This document shows positions 63,579 through 64,000 of a DNA stretch of 64,000 nucleotides, in pieces (position 1 is the first letter of the stretch; each line of letters begins with the position of its first letter). Source of the stretch: Bacteroidota bacterium (GTDB taxonomy: Bacteria > Bacteroidota > Ignavibacteria > Palsa-1295). Both the position numbers and the translations under genes were made by a program. Below the pieces are notes generated by a model. The model searched no databases. It was not told where the DNA came from and was given only the letters and a program-made list of their open reading frames with translations. The stretch spans positions 82,472-146,471 of the forward strand of contig JAJPIO010000016.1 in NCBI GenBank assembly GCA_021324735.1, in the 5' to 3' direction.

Positions 63579-64000
<422 letters not shown>

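Overview
The window reads as chromosomal DNA from a Gram-negative member of the Bacteroidota/Chlorobiota side of the FCB superphylum, probably close to Ignavibacteria or Kapabacteria. The reasons are: several long secreted proteins that end in type IX secretion (Por) sorting domains; many SPII lipoproteins and outer-membrane barrels; exact matches to the Bacteroidetes promoter element TAnnTTTG upstream of at least seven genes; an Alvin-type 2[4Fe-4S] ferredoxin; a fused branched-chain 2-oxoacid dehydrogenase E1; and small DUF5985-like membrane proteins. This placement is inference. The 16S fragment at the right edge would settle it.

Layout. 1-2473 (-): a nuoJ-K-L operon with its own promoter; nuoL runs off the left edge. 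2672-9575: a frameshifted T9SS surface protein, a lipoprotein, an OmpA/PD40 lipoprotein and an outer-membrane protein. 9658-9845 (-): a tRNA-Ile(GAT)/tRNA-Ala(TGC) pair standing away from any rRNA. 10061-16947 (+): ferredoxin, metallo-beta-lactamase-fold hydrolase, two tandem paralogous barrels, nadB, an agmatinase-family enzyme, and a PIG-L deacetylase next to a small sugar transferase. 16948-30340: OppD-type ATPase, fused E1, a PAS-containing histidine kinase, rmuC, phosphohexomutase, eno, a lipoprotein and aconitase. 30590-34050: a choice-of-anchor/T9SS protein and a TPR protein.

34182-46815 (-): eleven closely spaced genes that look like one transcription unit for a surface polysaccharide. 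It holds an O-antigen polymerase/ligase, three glycosyltransferase-type genes (one fused to a methyltransferase), a polyprenyl-phosphate sugar transferase, and a Wlb/Wbp-like set (oxidoreductase, aminotransferase, N-acetyltransferase) expected to make a diacetamido sugar. Its first two genes are unexpected: an outer-membrane protein with a CxxCH haem site, and a stand-alone biotin carrier domain.

46914-53534 (-): a translation operon, nusA-infB-rbfA-truB-ribF, without rimP or ylxR and with structured leaders before nusA and infB. 53743-61313: dinB, a DUF72 protein, a His/Asp-rich lipoprotein, a KTSC-like protein, trmO, a HAD phosphatase, an NnrS-family protein divergent from a winged-helix/DUF5985/DUF5985 trio, and a methyltransferase. 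61386-63476 (-): a T9SS beta-propeller protein. 63787-64000 (-): the 3' end of 16S rRNA, followed downstream by a chain of hairpins and an intrinsic terminator, not by tRNAs and 23S. The 16S gene is therefore unlinked from 23S, and the Ile/Ala tRNA pair usually found in the spacer lies 54 kb away.

I found no prophage, insertion sequence, CRISPR array or recognisable defence island. The least explained pieces are the haem-barrel/biotin-carrier head of the polysaccharide operon, the NnrS/winged-helix/DUF5985 locus, and several structured non-coding segments.
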